A stretch of DNA of 64,000 bases from the NCBI GenBank assembly GCA_937922235.1, contig CAKZVC010000001.1, forward strand, positions 62,001-126,000, in the 5' to 3' direction. The DNA comes from an uncultured Acidimicrobiales bacterium. GTDB lineage: Bacteria > Actinomycetota > Acidimicrobiia > Acidimicrobiales > SHLQ01. The notes below the pieces were generated by a model, which saw nothing but the letters and a program-made list of their open reading frames with translations, was not told the origin of the DNA and searched no databases. Shown piece by piece: positions 1 to 8,716 of this stretch. Made by a program: the position numbers and the translations under genes. How positions within the stretch are numbered: position 1 is the stretch's first letter; every line of letters begins with the position of its first letter.

Positions 1-250
1 ACTCGGGCAGGGGAGCGAGCATCGCAGGGTCGAGGTCAAACTGGGTGACCGGGTCAATCCACTCGGCATCGGTCATGGGCTCGGCGTCGACGGTGTAGCC
101 AATCAGCTCAGCATCGAGCGCATCTTCGGCTTGTGCAACTAGGCGGGAACTAGCCAGCGATGGTTGCGTTTCAGCACCTGCAGGCGCGATGGTTCCCGCA
201 ACCAGGGAAACTCCAAGAAGGGCACCGAAAACGGGGCGCGGGACTCGCAT
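1..250 (-). CDS. Secreted protein, N-terminal part (runs off left edge)
   Basis: Reverse complement reads MRVPRPVFGALLGVSLVAGTIAPAGAETQPSLASSRLVAQAEDALDAELIGYTVDAEPMTDAEWIDPVTQFDLDPAMLAPLPE with a clear signal peptide; open to the window edge; not in the supplied ORF track. Confidence 0.7.
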   Translation of the reverse strand, partial: MRVPRPVFGALLGVSLVAGTIAPAGAETQPSLASSRLVAQAEDALDAELIGYTVDAEPMTDAEWIDPVTQFDLDPAMLAPLPE

Positions 251-252
251 TT

Positions 253-3200
253 TTGACATCGACTATCCATCGGCATGTTCGAAATGCTCTTGACCCGATC
301 GTACCCACCATCAAGGGGACGTCGGGAGACGATGTGCTAGTCGGAACCGCTGGTGATGACGTAATCGTTGGCTGGGCAGGTAACGATGTCATCGATGGAA
401 AGGGAGGTAACGACATCATTGTCGGCGGTGCGGGCAATGACACGATTAACGGCGGCAACGGCGATGACCTCATATGCGGCAGCAAGGGCGATGACATCAT
501 TAACGGTCAGGCGGGAAATGATCAGATCTCGGGTGAAGCTGGTGACGATCAGATCAATGGTGGAATTGGAGATGACGTTCTTTTCGGCGGCCTGGACATT
601 GACACGATTGACGGGAACGCCGGAGAAGACACAATCTCGGGTGGTGTTGGCGATGACGTCTTGGATGGTCAGGCCGACAACGACACTGTCTTCGGTGATG
701 GAGGCGCAGACGTTATCCACGGGAGCAACGGGGACGACGAACTCTGGGGAAGTTGGGGTCCCGACGAGATCCGTGGCGGAGAGGGTGATGACTTCATCGG
801 AGGCGGACCTGGGTGGGATCGTCTCTTTGGGTGGAACGGCGCTGATGAGATCCAGGGTGGTGATGGAAACGATTGGCTCTGGGGCGGACCCGGCGATGAC
901 CTTCTGCGCGGCCTCGGTGGCGACAACGACAGGGTCAATGGTCAAGACGGTACGGACGTATGTGATGGTGAGACTCCGGGCGGTGGCTGCGAGACAGGAG
1001 GCGTAAACGAGCCAACTGTTCTGGCGCCTCTCAAGTGCAACATCAACGGAGCCACCGACGAATTTACCTGGACGACGGTTAGCGATGCCTTTAGCTACGT
1101 CGTTGAGAGTTCCGCTGATGGCGAGACTTGGGATCTCTTTGCTGTTGCTGAACGTGACTTTGCAAGTACTCTCCGTCGGCTTGTTACGGATGCCTTTGAC
1201 CCGTCACTCCAATACCGGGTGCTCGCTGGCGATCGACCATATTCGGCCATTGATCGGCCGGCGGTTGTGGCGCTTGCAAGTTGTCTTGAATCACCAACTG
1301 ACATCGCCGACCCAGGGGTAGCAACGCTCGGCTGTGCAGCTTCTGTCAGATTCTCGGCGACCCTGCGGTGGTCGTTTGACGCAAGTGCAGATGCCTACGA
1401 GGTTGATCGGTCGCTTGATGGCGGGTCCACTTGGGAATTCACCGATGGGTTCACTGCAACCCTGTCTGGTAAGGGCGAGGTAGTCGCCTATGAACCGGGC
1501 GAGGAAAATTCCTACCGAGTTCGATCTCTGTCGGGTGGAGTAGAGCTGCATCGGATGACCTGTCAGACGTGGTCCCCGAACCCGGAACCTCCCGAGCCTG
1601 GGCCAGCTCCCGAAGCTCCCGAGCGGATCATCGTGACGTCCGGTGATGGCATGTTGAACCTCTCATGGTGGCCGGTGTATTACGCAGACTCGTACAACGT
1701 GCTGCTCGACGGTCAGCTGGTAGCAACTACTGCTGACTTCGCGATTGATGTCCCTGATGTTGCAGGTGTCTATTCAGTCGAATCTGCAGATGATGGTGTG
1801 ACCTCCCCACCTTCAGAGCTCGTCAACTACTCGGGTGTCGCCGTGGGCACCTGCATCGCCGTTGGCCTTAACGATGGAACCACCGTGGTTACATGGGAGA
1901 ACGCGCCTGATGGACACCTCACAGTTCTTGACAATGCGAATGGTGTATTCGAACCGCTTGCACCGTTGGCTGATCCCATTGAAGGTCATCATTACTTCGT
2001 GGATTCTGTAACCGCTCAAGCTGGTTCAAACTCGCCGGACTATCGAGTGGTTGCAGAGCTTGAGAACGGATCGTTGGTTTCTCAGGAATGCTCCGGCCGA
2101 GCGTTCGAGCCAAGTGAGTTTGATCGTCTAGCCGGAATCGACTTTCCGGTCACCGACGATGGCTTCATTGGAGGATCATCATCCCCGTCGACAGCGGCGC
2201 CTGTAAATCTCTTCGATGAGGGGCCATTCGTGCCACCTCCGGGCTCTGTTACCGAGCAAAGCCCCTCCTTCTGCTCGACCGGTGCCCTATCGATAATGGC
2301 GAGGGAAACCGGAATCTTCTCGACAGCAGAAATCACAGTGCCAGCAGGTGTGCAGGTTCGAGGCGACATCTTCGATGCAGGCGAGCAGATTAAGAGTCGC
2401 GGCTCGCAAGTCAACTATTTGTTTAGCGTTCAGAAGAAGACGGATGATGGCCAGTGGGTTGCCGCTCCGACAAGGTTGAAAAACGGGAGTTCTGTTGACG
2501 GTGCGAGAACAAGTCAGGACGTTCATGTTTTCGATGCAGCTTCTGCGGGGACATACCGCATGCAGATCTATGTCGACTTTATGTGGTTCATGTATTGGGG
2601 TAGTTGGAGTCTTACGAATCTCCGTTTCACAAACGGCGATGGTGACTTCATTGCTGAACCGTGTGCTCCTCAGGAGCTCGCAAAGTGTCTCACTATGGGC
2701 GGAGGTATGTACGTTGCCCCTGGTGCGACCGCTCAGCGAGACGGTCAGACTTTTGGTCCAGGGTGCTATGCCATTGAAACCTGCGCTACATCGTCGTGGC
2801 CAGCCGTGGCTGACATGGTGGCGAAGTGGGCGTGTAAGAACGATGACACACTAAATGCAGCTCAAGACATAGCGACATCAGTGGCCGTCGTTGCTGGAAT
2901 GATCTATATCGCCCCAGCTGCGCTGACCTCGACAATCCTGTTTGGAACTGGATTGGGTGTGGCTACTGCATTCTGGACCTGTGACCAGTCTGACAACGGC
3001 GCGCTTACGCCAGGGGGTCTAAGTGACCTCGATGCATCGTGTGTGGCAACTGAGGCCGCTCTCGGTGCGGTGTTCGCTCCAGTTGGAGCGGCAGGTGCTG
3101 CTGCAAACCTCGGTAGGCGAGCAGCTGTCGCATGTGCATGGGGTGCAGCTGAGGGAGCGACGGGCGTTGCCGCCTTTGCGTATGTCGATGAAGATCGAGC

Positions 3201-4326
3201 ATTCGAGGCAGCTGACGCGCTCGTCGGCTCGGCGGTCGGTTGTGTAACTGCTGGTGTCCTTGACTCAGCGTTCGCTCGGTTCTCTCGACAAGCTGACGAC
3301 ATACGATTGCCAGCGCGCTGCAATAGCTTCCCAACTGGGACACTTGTCCTTATGGCCGATGGCACCCGCGTCGCGATCGAGGATATTGAGCCGGGCCAGT
3401 CAGTAGTAGGTTATGACACTGACGCAGGTGTCTTTGGCAGCCATGAGGTGCTCGACCAGTGGTCGCACCTCGACGATGGAGACATCGTCACAATCGGATT
3501 CGACGATGGGTTGCGGGTTTCAGCAACTGATCATCATCTGTTCTGGCTTGCCGACGATCAGGTTTGGGCTGAGGCAGATGATCTTGTTGAGGGCGACCGG
3601 CTGCTCGACGTTGACGGTTCTCCCGTCTCGGTGACTGGAATTACGATTGATAGGCCAATCGGCGGTGAGCTCGTGTGGGAGCTTTCGGTCGCTGATGTCA
3701 ACACCTTCACTGTGTCGACAGGGGCAGCGGATGTTGTGGTTCACAACGCATCAACTGAATGTGACCCCGAAGACGTTCTCGCATGGAGGGATAGCAGTAC
3801 CCCTGATCGGAGTGCCTACCCCTTCAACGAAAACACGGTTGGGTCGGCGGAACGCCTTCGCGAGAACCTGATCGCTATCAAGCGGTTTCCACGAAAAATT
3901 CGTTTTGGTGCTGACGGGATCCAACGAAACACTGATCAAGCCCACCACATGGTCGCGAAGGTGGATGCCCGGACGGAACCAGCCAGGGATGCTCTGAAAG
4001 AAATGAAGATTGACATTGACGACCCGAGAACAGGGATTTTCTTAGAACGACCAGGCCTGGCCACCGCTGATCCAAGCGGACGGGCTATTCATGGTGGCGT
4101 ATTCGGACCGGTGCATCGCACGCAGCACCTCAACTACATCAATCAGAGAATTACGCAGGCTGTGCCTGGGGGGCGAGACGCAGGACTTCAGGTTCTTGAT
4201 GAGATTTACGAGGAGCTTGATGCTGGGATTGTTCGAGGGACAATTGAGGAGGTTGATGAATTCGGCGACGTGGTCTTTCGTCAAGTCAAGTGGAACATGG
4301 AAACTCAAGCATGGGATAACATCTGA
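253..4326 (+). CDS. RTX repeat / Fn3-like / Hint (intein-like) polymorphic toxin with C-terminal AHH-type nuclease domain
   Basis: ORF 160..4326; N-terminal GGxGxDxhx nonapeptide repeats (~310-970); Hint-like block CNSFPTGTLVLMADGTRVAIEDIEPGQSVVGYDT...VVVHNAS (~3319-3753); C-terminal QAHHMVAKVDA...GVFGPVHRTQHLNYINQRI. Start moved downstream (TTG 253) because the 5' part overlaps a divergent signal-peptide gene; start uncertain. Confidence 0.8.
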   Translation: MTSTIHRHVRNALDPIVPTIKGTSGDDVLVGTAGDDVIVGWAGNDVIDGKGGNDIIVGGAGNDTINGGNGDDLICGSKGDDIINGQAGNDQISGEAGDDQINGGIGDDVLFGGLDIDTIDGNAGEDTISGGVGDDVLDGQADNDTVFGDGGADVIHGSNGDDELWGSWGPDEIRGGEGDDFIGGGPGWDRLFGWNGADEIQGGDGNDWLWGGPGDDLLRGLGGDNDRVNGQDGTDVCDGETPGGGCETGGVNEPTVLAPLKCNINGATDEFTWTTVSDAFSYVVESSADGETWDLFAVAERDFASTLRRLVTDAFDPSLQYRVLAGDRPYSAIDRPAVVALASCLESPTDIADPGVATLGCAASVRFSATLRWSFDASADAYEVDRSLDGGSTWEFTDGFTATLSGKGEVVAYEPGEENSYRVRSLSGGVELHRMTCQTWSPNPEPPEPGPAPEAPERIIVTSGDGMLNLSWWPVYYADSYNVLLDGQLVATTADFAIDVPDVAGVYSVESADDGVTSPPSELVNYSGVAVGTCIAVGLNDGTTVVTWENAPDGHLTVLDNANGVFEPLAPLADPIEGHHYFVDSVTAQAGSNSPDYRVVAELENGSLVSQECSGRAFEPSEFDRLAGIDFPVTDDGFIGGSSSPSTAAPVNLFDEGPFVPPPGSVTEQSPSFCSTGALSIMARETGIFSTAEITVPAGVQVRGDIFDAGEQIKSRGSQVNYLFSVQKKTDDGQWVAAPTRLKNGSSVDGARTSQDVHVFDAASAGTYRMQIYVDFMWFMYWGSWSLTNLRFTNGDGDFIAEPCAPQELAKCLTMGGGMYVAPGATAQRDGQTFGPGCYAIETCATSSWPAVADMVAKWACKNDDTLNAAQDIATSVAVVAGMIYIAPAALTSTILFGTGLGVATAFWTCDQSDNGALTPGGLSDLDASCVATEAALGAVFAPVGAAGAAANLGRRAAVACAWGAAEGATGVAAFAYVDEDRAFEAADALVGSAVGCVTAGVLDSAFARFSRQADDIRLPARCNSFPTGTLVLMADGTRVAIEDIEPGQSVVGYDTDAGVFGSHEVLDQWSHLDDGDIVTIGFDDGLRVSATDHHLFWLADDQVWAEADDLVEGDRLLDVDGSPVSVTGITIDRPIGGELVWELSVADVNTFTVSTGAADVVVHNASTECDPEDVLAWRDSSTPDRSAYPFNENTVGSAERLRENLIAIKRFPRKIRFGADGIQRNTDQAHHMVAKVDARTEPARDALKEMKIDIDDPRTGIFLERPGLATADPSGRAIHGGVFGPVHRTQHLNYINQRITQAVPGGRDAGLQVLDEIYEELDAGIVRGTIEEVDEFGDVVFRQVKWNMETQAWDNI

Positions 4327-4328
4327 CA

Positions 4329-4970
4329 ATGAGTGTTTTCTATAGTCTTCGCTCAGCGGGCGGCGTGAGGTTTGTCGCTGACTTGCCACCCAGCGAGCAA
4401 GACGAATGGCGAAGCTCGTTTCCGTCCCGTTTGCTTCATGACCCGCTCCTAAGTAAGCGGTGGATCCCCTTCGAAGGACAGATCTCGTCGGGTTGCGGGC
4501 CAGGGGAAGTGCTTCCTGACATTGTGCAACTTCCCGTAACTGCGAACTCGCTTGTTGGGGTAAGCCGAGCGCTCATGGCACGAACCGAGAACCTATGGGG
4601 ACTGTTTGAGGCTTTCGAGCTGAGATGCCGAGACGCTGAGTATGTCGCAGTTCGGGCTCGGACCGCCGCCGGCTTGGTTGATCAAGAGGCGTCGACGTTC
4701 ACTATCACTCCGGACAAAGGGTGGAAGTTTCATGTTCTCCACCTCGATACTCAGGGGATCAGGGACCGCGACGCATTCCATGTGCCAGAAGCCGACTATC
4801 TGTTCTGCTCCGGCGGATTCATCGAGGGATTGACGGACGCGCAAGCATCCGGCTGGATGTCCACCCAAGTATTTCCACCAACTGCCGCACAGCTAGCGAA
4901 CGAGGTCAAGTTGCGCAACGAAGCACAGGCCTCGCCGCTTACCTTTGGCGACCCGTCCAGGAGAATGTGA
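4329..4970 (+). CDS. Putative immunity protein (Imm/DUF1629-like), paralog of 6756..7466
   Basis: Immediately downstream of the toxin; shares LSRTENLW/LRCR/STF/FxVP...FC..GWxxTQxxPPTAxQL blocks with 6756..7466. Confidence 0.55.
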   Translation: MSVFYSLRSAGGVRFVADLPPSEQDEWRSSFPSRLLHDPLLSKRWIPFEGQISSGCGPGEVLPDIVQLPVTANSLVGVSRALMARTENLWGLFEAFELRCRDAEYVAVRARTAAGLVDQEASTFTITPDKGWKFHVLHLDTQGIRDRDAFHVPEADYLFCSGGFIEGLTDAQASGWMSTQVFPPTAAQLANEVKLRNEAQASPLTFGDPSRRM

Positions 4971-4973
4971 GGT

Positions 4974-6605
4974 ATGCACCTTCCCGTTGTACTTCTTGCA
5001 ACACCAGGGCGACCTCATTTGGTCGCAACCGACCTGAGGACAGGCGAGCAACGCTCTGTAATTACTCCCTCGGACAGTGAGGTCGTCATCGATCGGCCAC
5101 TCGTACCAGCGCTCGTCGGGACGGGAATCCTCGCTGGGAATTGGCTGTTGCCGGCGGACCTTGACGGGCAAGGCGTACATGTTGGGTCGCCGGTTGCCGT
5201 TACGGCTGGCTCAGTATGGAAGAGCTCCCACAACACACTCACCGCAGTCACACTCGGTCAGCAACGAAGTTTCTCGAAACCTGATGGTCTCGCGGGTCGC
5301 AAGATCGTGGGGGAGGTTGAAAATGGAGTTGTCCTATCGGAGGGCAAGTTCCGCCACCCATCCCAAATGTTCAATGTTCTCGACTTAGAGTCGGGTTCTC
5401 GGGTCCACTCATCATCGGACTACCTCTCGTCGGCTGGAACGTGCATTGTCGCCGGGACTCAGTCGGAGCTTTGGCTCGAGGAAGTTGGGAGAGATGGTCG
5501 ACACCCGCTTGCTCTGCCAGAGGGCTGTGATGATTGGCCCCTGCGCTACAAGTGGAGTGTTGCGCCCGGTGGTCGGTTCATCAAAGCGGACATGTGGCGC
5601 GGTCCGATTGTTGTGGTTGACACCTTGGAACGAAGGCTTGTCGTGAGTAAGCACCCGGCGCCCGGCAGCTCGTATTCGAGCTCGGTATGGACCACTGATG
5701 GCCGGATTCTCATGGTCGAGGGTGATGTTGCGACTGTTTTCGATCCGGCTAACGGAGAACATCTCACTCAGCCTATTGAGCCGAGACAGGCCCTCTATCG
5801 GTCAATGGTCGCTGGACTTACTGGCTTCACTGCGCTCGATGAGCTGCCGCATGTGGTCAGACACCCCGACTACGAGCCACCAGTGGTGACGCTGGAGGAG
5901 GCGTTCGAACGATTGGAAGCGCAAGTTCCTGCGAACGAGGTCGGTCGTGTCCGCGAAAGTTCGAAGCCTGCGCTGACGCTTGTGCGGGTGCCGGAGAATG
6001 ATTCGCCTCTTCCCCCTGGTAGTTCTCGTTTCGGTGGCCTCCCAGATGCCTACCCCGGATTTGAATGGCCATCAGAGGCTGGTTTGCGGCTCGCATTCTT
6101 TGCGCAAATCAACCTACGTGAAGCCTCTGCACTCATCCCCACGCCCTTTCCTTCATCGGGCCTTCTTCTGCTCTTTATCCGGGACTTCGGCGACCACGCG
6201 TCGGCTACTGGAAAGCAGTTCTTTGAAGGAGCTGTTCGGGCTGTTCGTGTTGCAGAAGATGACGTGGTCGAAGGCTCGCAATGGCCGGAAGATCTAGAGA
6301 TCGAATTCAGATATCCGGAAATGCCAATGGCGCTGGTGCCACAGGTGTCGCTGGATCACGAGTGGCACTGCAGCGACGCGAAGTGCCTTTGTCAGCATCT
6401 AGCCCCAGTTCGGGAGGGAGTCGACGAACCGCATCAGTTTCTTGGGCATCACGGTCTTTCGTTTGATGATCGAGAGCTTGTCGTCCGGATCGGAAGTGAT
6501 CAGTGGTGCGGGGTGACCTGGGCTGATGGCGGACGCGCCTACCTGCTAGCGGATCATGGGGGATCGGGCTTGGCGAATGCGAGAACTTTTGTCGAAGAGG
6601 GGTGA
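4974..6605 (+). CDS. Two-domain protein with C-terminal DUF1963/YwqG-like region; possible immunity protein
   Basis: C-terminal LPPGSSRFGGLPDAYPGFEWPSEAGLRLAFFAQINL...PFPSSGLLLLFI... Confidence 0.5.
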   Translation: MHLPVVLLATPGRPHLVATDLRTGEQRSVITPSDSEVVIDRPLVPALVGTGILAGNWLLPADLDGQGVHVGSPVAVTAGSVWKSSHNTLTAVTLGQQRSFSKPDGLAGRKIVGEVENGVVLSEGKFRHPSQMFNVLDLESGSRVHSSSDYLSSAGTCIVAGTQSELWLEEVGRDGRHPLALPEGCDDWPLRYKWSVAPGGRFIKADMWRGPIVVVDTLERRLVVSKHPAPGSSYSSSVWTTDGRILMVEGDVATVFDPANGEHLTQPIEPRQALYRSMVAGLTGFTALDELPHVVRHPDYEPPVVTLEEAFERLEAQVPANEVGRVRESSKPALTLVRVPENDSPLPPGSSRFGGLPDAYPGFEWPSEAGLRLAFFAQINLREASALIPTPFPSSGLLLLFIRDFGDHASATGKQFFEGAVRAVRVAEDDVVEGSQWPEDLEIEFRYPEMPMALVPQVSLDHEWHCSDAKCLCQHLAPVREGVDEPHQFLGHHGLSFDDRELVVRIGSDQWCGVTWADGGRAYLLADHGGSGLANARTFVEEG

Positions 6606-6755
6606 GCAAGGCGTGGGTGGGCTTTCTGGCTCTTTGGGCCGTCGAGCTCCCGTCAGCTACTACATCCAGGTCATGTTGCTTGAATTGAAAGCCTCCGGGA
6701 AGTTGCATGGGAACGTGCACTTCCGTCCGGATGTCTTGGGTGAAACTGAGTTGCA

Positions 6756-7466
6756 GTGAAAATCTATTCGTTTGATGTGGCACAAGGGGTGGAGTCGTTC
6801 GTCAGTGACCGAGGCCCACGAGCTGACTTTGAATGGGCGGAGTCGTATCGAATGGATGGCTCAGTTCCGTACATCCGTCGACAGTCAATCGCTGATCGGT
6901 GGCAGCAGTTTGAAGGCGTTGTCACCGTGCCGGAGCCAGGTGAACCGTCGGCAGGCAGGACCGATGTCATCGGATTCGTCCCGGATCGCCGGATGATTGC
7001 GCTGTCAGAGGAGGCACTCTCTCGAACAAATGAGCTCTGGTCCCTTGTCGAAGTCTTGCCTCTGCGATGTCGAACCGAAGGCGACTACTCCGCAGTCCAC
7101 GTCACAACGCAGCGTGATGTGATCAATCTGGCGGCTTCAACGTTCTACGCCCCGATCCACGGGGTTCATGGGTCGACGGAGTTCGTGGTGTTCGAAGTGG
7201 ACACGAGCGAGCTCAGTGAGATCGATCTGTTCCGCGTCCCTCAATCTTCGTCGATGTTCTGTACCCAAGCGTTCCTCGATCGACTTCACTCGTTGGAGGT
7301 AACTGGGTGGAGCGGGACCCAGATCTATCCGCCGACTGCCGAGCAACTAGATCGAGAAAACGTGCTTTTACGGGAGAGCGAAGAAGGCGTGTTGCGTTCT
7401 GAGGTCGTATTTGGTGACCGTTCGCTACGAGGGGCCAGTCCCTCATCGGATAGCTCGAGCCGCTAG
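6756..7466 (+). CDS. Putative immunity protein, paralog of 4329..4970
   Basis: LSRTNELWSLVEVLPLRCR...STFYAP...FRVPQSSSMFCTQAFLDRL...GWSGTQIYPPTAEQL shared with 4329..4970. Confidence 0.5.
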   Translation: MKIYSFDVAQGVESFVSDRGPRADFEWAESYRMDGSVPYIRRQSIADRWQQFEGVVTVPEPGEPSAGRTDVIGFVPDRRMIALSEEALSRTNELWSLVEVLPLRCRTEGDYSAVHVTTQRDVINLAASTFYAPIHGVHGSTEFVVFEVDTSELSEIDLFRVPQSSSMFCTQAFLDRLHSLEVTGWSGTQIYPPTAEQLDRENVLLRESEEGVLRSEVVFGDRSLRGASPSSDSSSR

Positions 7467-7891
7467 GAGTAGATATTGCCCGAGTCGTTCTCTCGCTCGA
7501 TCGCGAATTCGAGGTCGGCGGCCTGGCGGCGGTAGTACTGGCTGCTGCCCCGTGCTGTTTGGGCTCGGCTGCTGTTGGTGCTGGCGCCAGTCTCAAGATC
7601 GGCGATGATCGCGTTGATCGACTGGGTGGCCCCGTTGAGTCGGCTTTCGTGGGCGTCGAGTCTCTGTCGACTCAGCGTCGCGGCGTTTCCTTCCCATGTA
7701 GCGGCCGTATGCAGGTGGCGTATGGGCATGAACAGGTTGTGCAACGCGCCAACCTCTTGCTCAAGGCCCTTGGCTACGCGACGCATATCCGCGGCCACGG
7801 CTTCATAGTTGCTGGCCTTCCGAGCCCAGTAGTTCATGGAACTGAGGGCGTCGTTGAGCTGCGCTTGCGGGGAAGTCAGGGATTCACTCAC
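7463..7891 (-). CDS. Small helical protein with WxG motif (WXG100/ESX-like)
   Basis: VSESLTSPQAQLNDALSSM...TAATWEGNAATLSRQRLDAHESRL...; GTG start chosen. Confidence 0.4.
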   Translation of the reverse strand: MSESLTSPQAQLNDALSSMNYWARKASNYEAVAADMRRVAKGLEQEVGALHNLFMPIRHLHTAATWEGNAATLSRQRLDAHESRLNGATQSINAIIADLETGASTNSSRAQTARGSSQYYRRQAADLEFAIERENDSGNIYS

Positions 7892-7965
7892 AAGATCTAT
7901 TGAAACACATGGAAGTGATTGAAACAACACGAACTATAAAAAGGTGCGTCCACATTTGCCAAGAC

Positions 7966-7979
7966 CGAACAAGTGTTCG
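7966..7979. promoter_or_regulatory. LexA/SOS box upstream of imuA'
   Basis: Palindrome CGAACAAGTGTTCG, 11 bp before the ATG at 7991. Confidence 0.8.
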
Positions 7980-7990
7980 ATACTGGGAAT

Positions 7991-8716
7991 ATGGCACTTC
8001 CCGCAGAACTTCGTGACCAGGTGCAGCGCATTGCGCCGGTCGTCCTCGCCGCCGAACAAGTCCTTCCCATCCCCGAGATCTTCCATACCGTCCTGCCCGG
8101 TGGGGGACTGCAACGAGGCTGGACCACCCGTGTCGACGGCGGATCATCCTCCCGGGCATTGGCCTGGGCACTGCTCAGCACCGTCACCACCTCGGGTGGG
8201 TGGATTGCGGCCGTCGACGTTCCCGGCATCAGCCTCACTGCCGCCCGAGAAGTCGGCGTGGCTATCGAACGAGTCCTCGTCGTCACCAGCACCGATGCCT
8301 CCAACTGGTCGAACACGATCGGGGCGTTGATCGGCTCGGTCGACGCCATCGTCTTCGGGGCACCCCGACATCGGGTGCAACCTCGCGAATATCGACGCAT
8401 GGCGTCACGCTGTCGAGAACGCGGCACGGTTCTCGTCGAGCTCGCCAAAGACACCAACGAGCAACTCCAATACGACGTCACCTTCTCGGTTCAGCCAGTC
8501 GAATGGCACGGGCTCGGCGCCGGGCATGGCCGGTTGTCGGCCAGAGGGCTCGACGTGTCGGTGACCGGGCGGCGCACTCCAGGCGGCGGACGCCACGCCC
8601 GGTTCGAACTGCCGGCGCTCGACGGTCGAATCAGATGTCTTGACGCTGAAGAGGCTGATCGTGAAGCTGCCGAGCTTGACGATGACGCTCGACCAACGCT
8701 TGTTTCCGTTGGCTAA
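7991..8716 (+). CDS. ImuA'-like RecA-fold mutasome protein
   Basis: Upstream of ImuB, SOS box; IPEIFHTVLPGGGLQRGWTTRVDGGSSSRALAWALL. Confidence 0.7.
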   Translation: MALPAELRDQVQRIAPVVLAAEQVLPIPEIFHTVLPGGGLQRGWTTRVDGGSSSRALAWALLSTVTTSGGWIAAVDVPGISLTAAREVGVAIERVLVVTSTDASNWSNTIGALIGSVDAIVFGAPRHRVQPREYRRMASRCRERGTVLVELAKDTNEQLQYDVTFSVQPVEWHGLGAGHGRLSARGLDVSVTGRRTPGGGRHARFELPALDGRIRCLDAEEADREAAELDDDARPTLVSVG

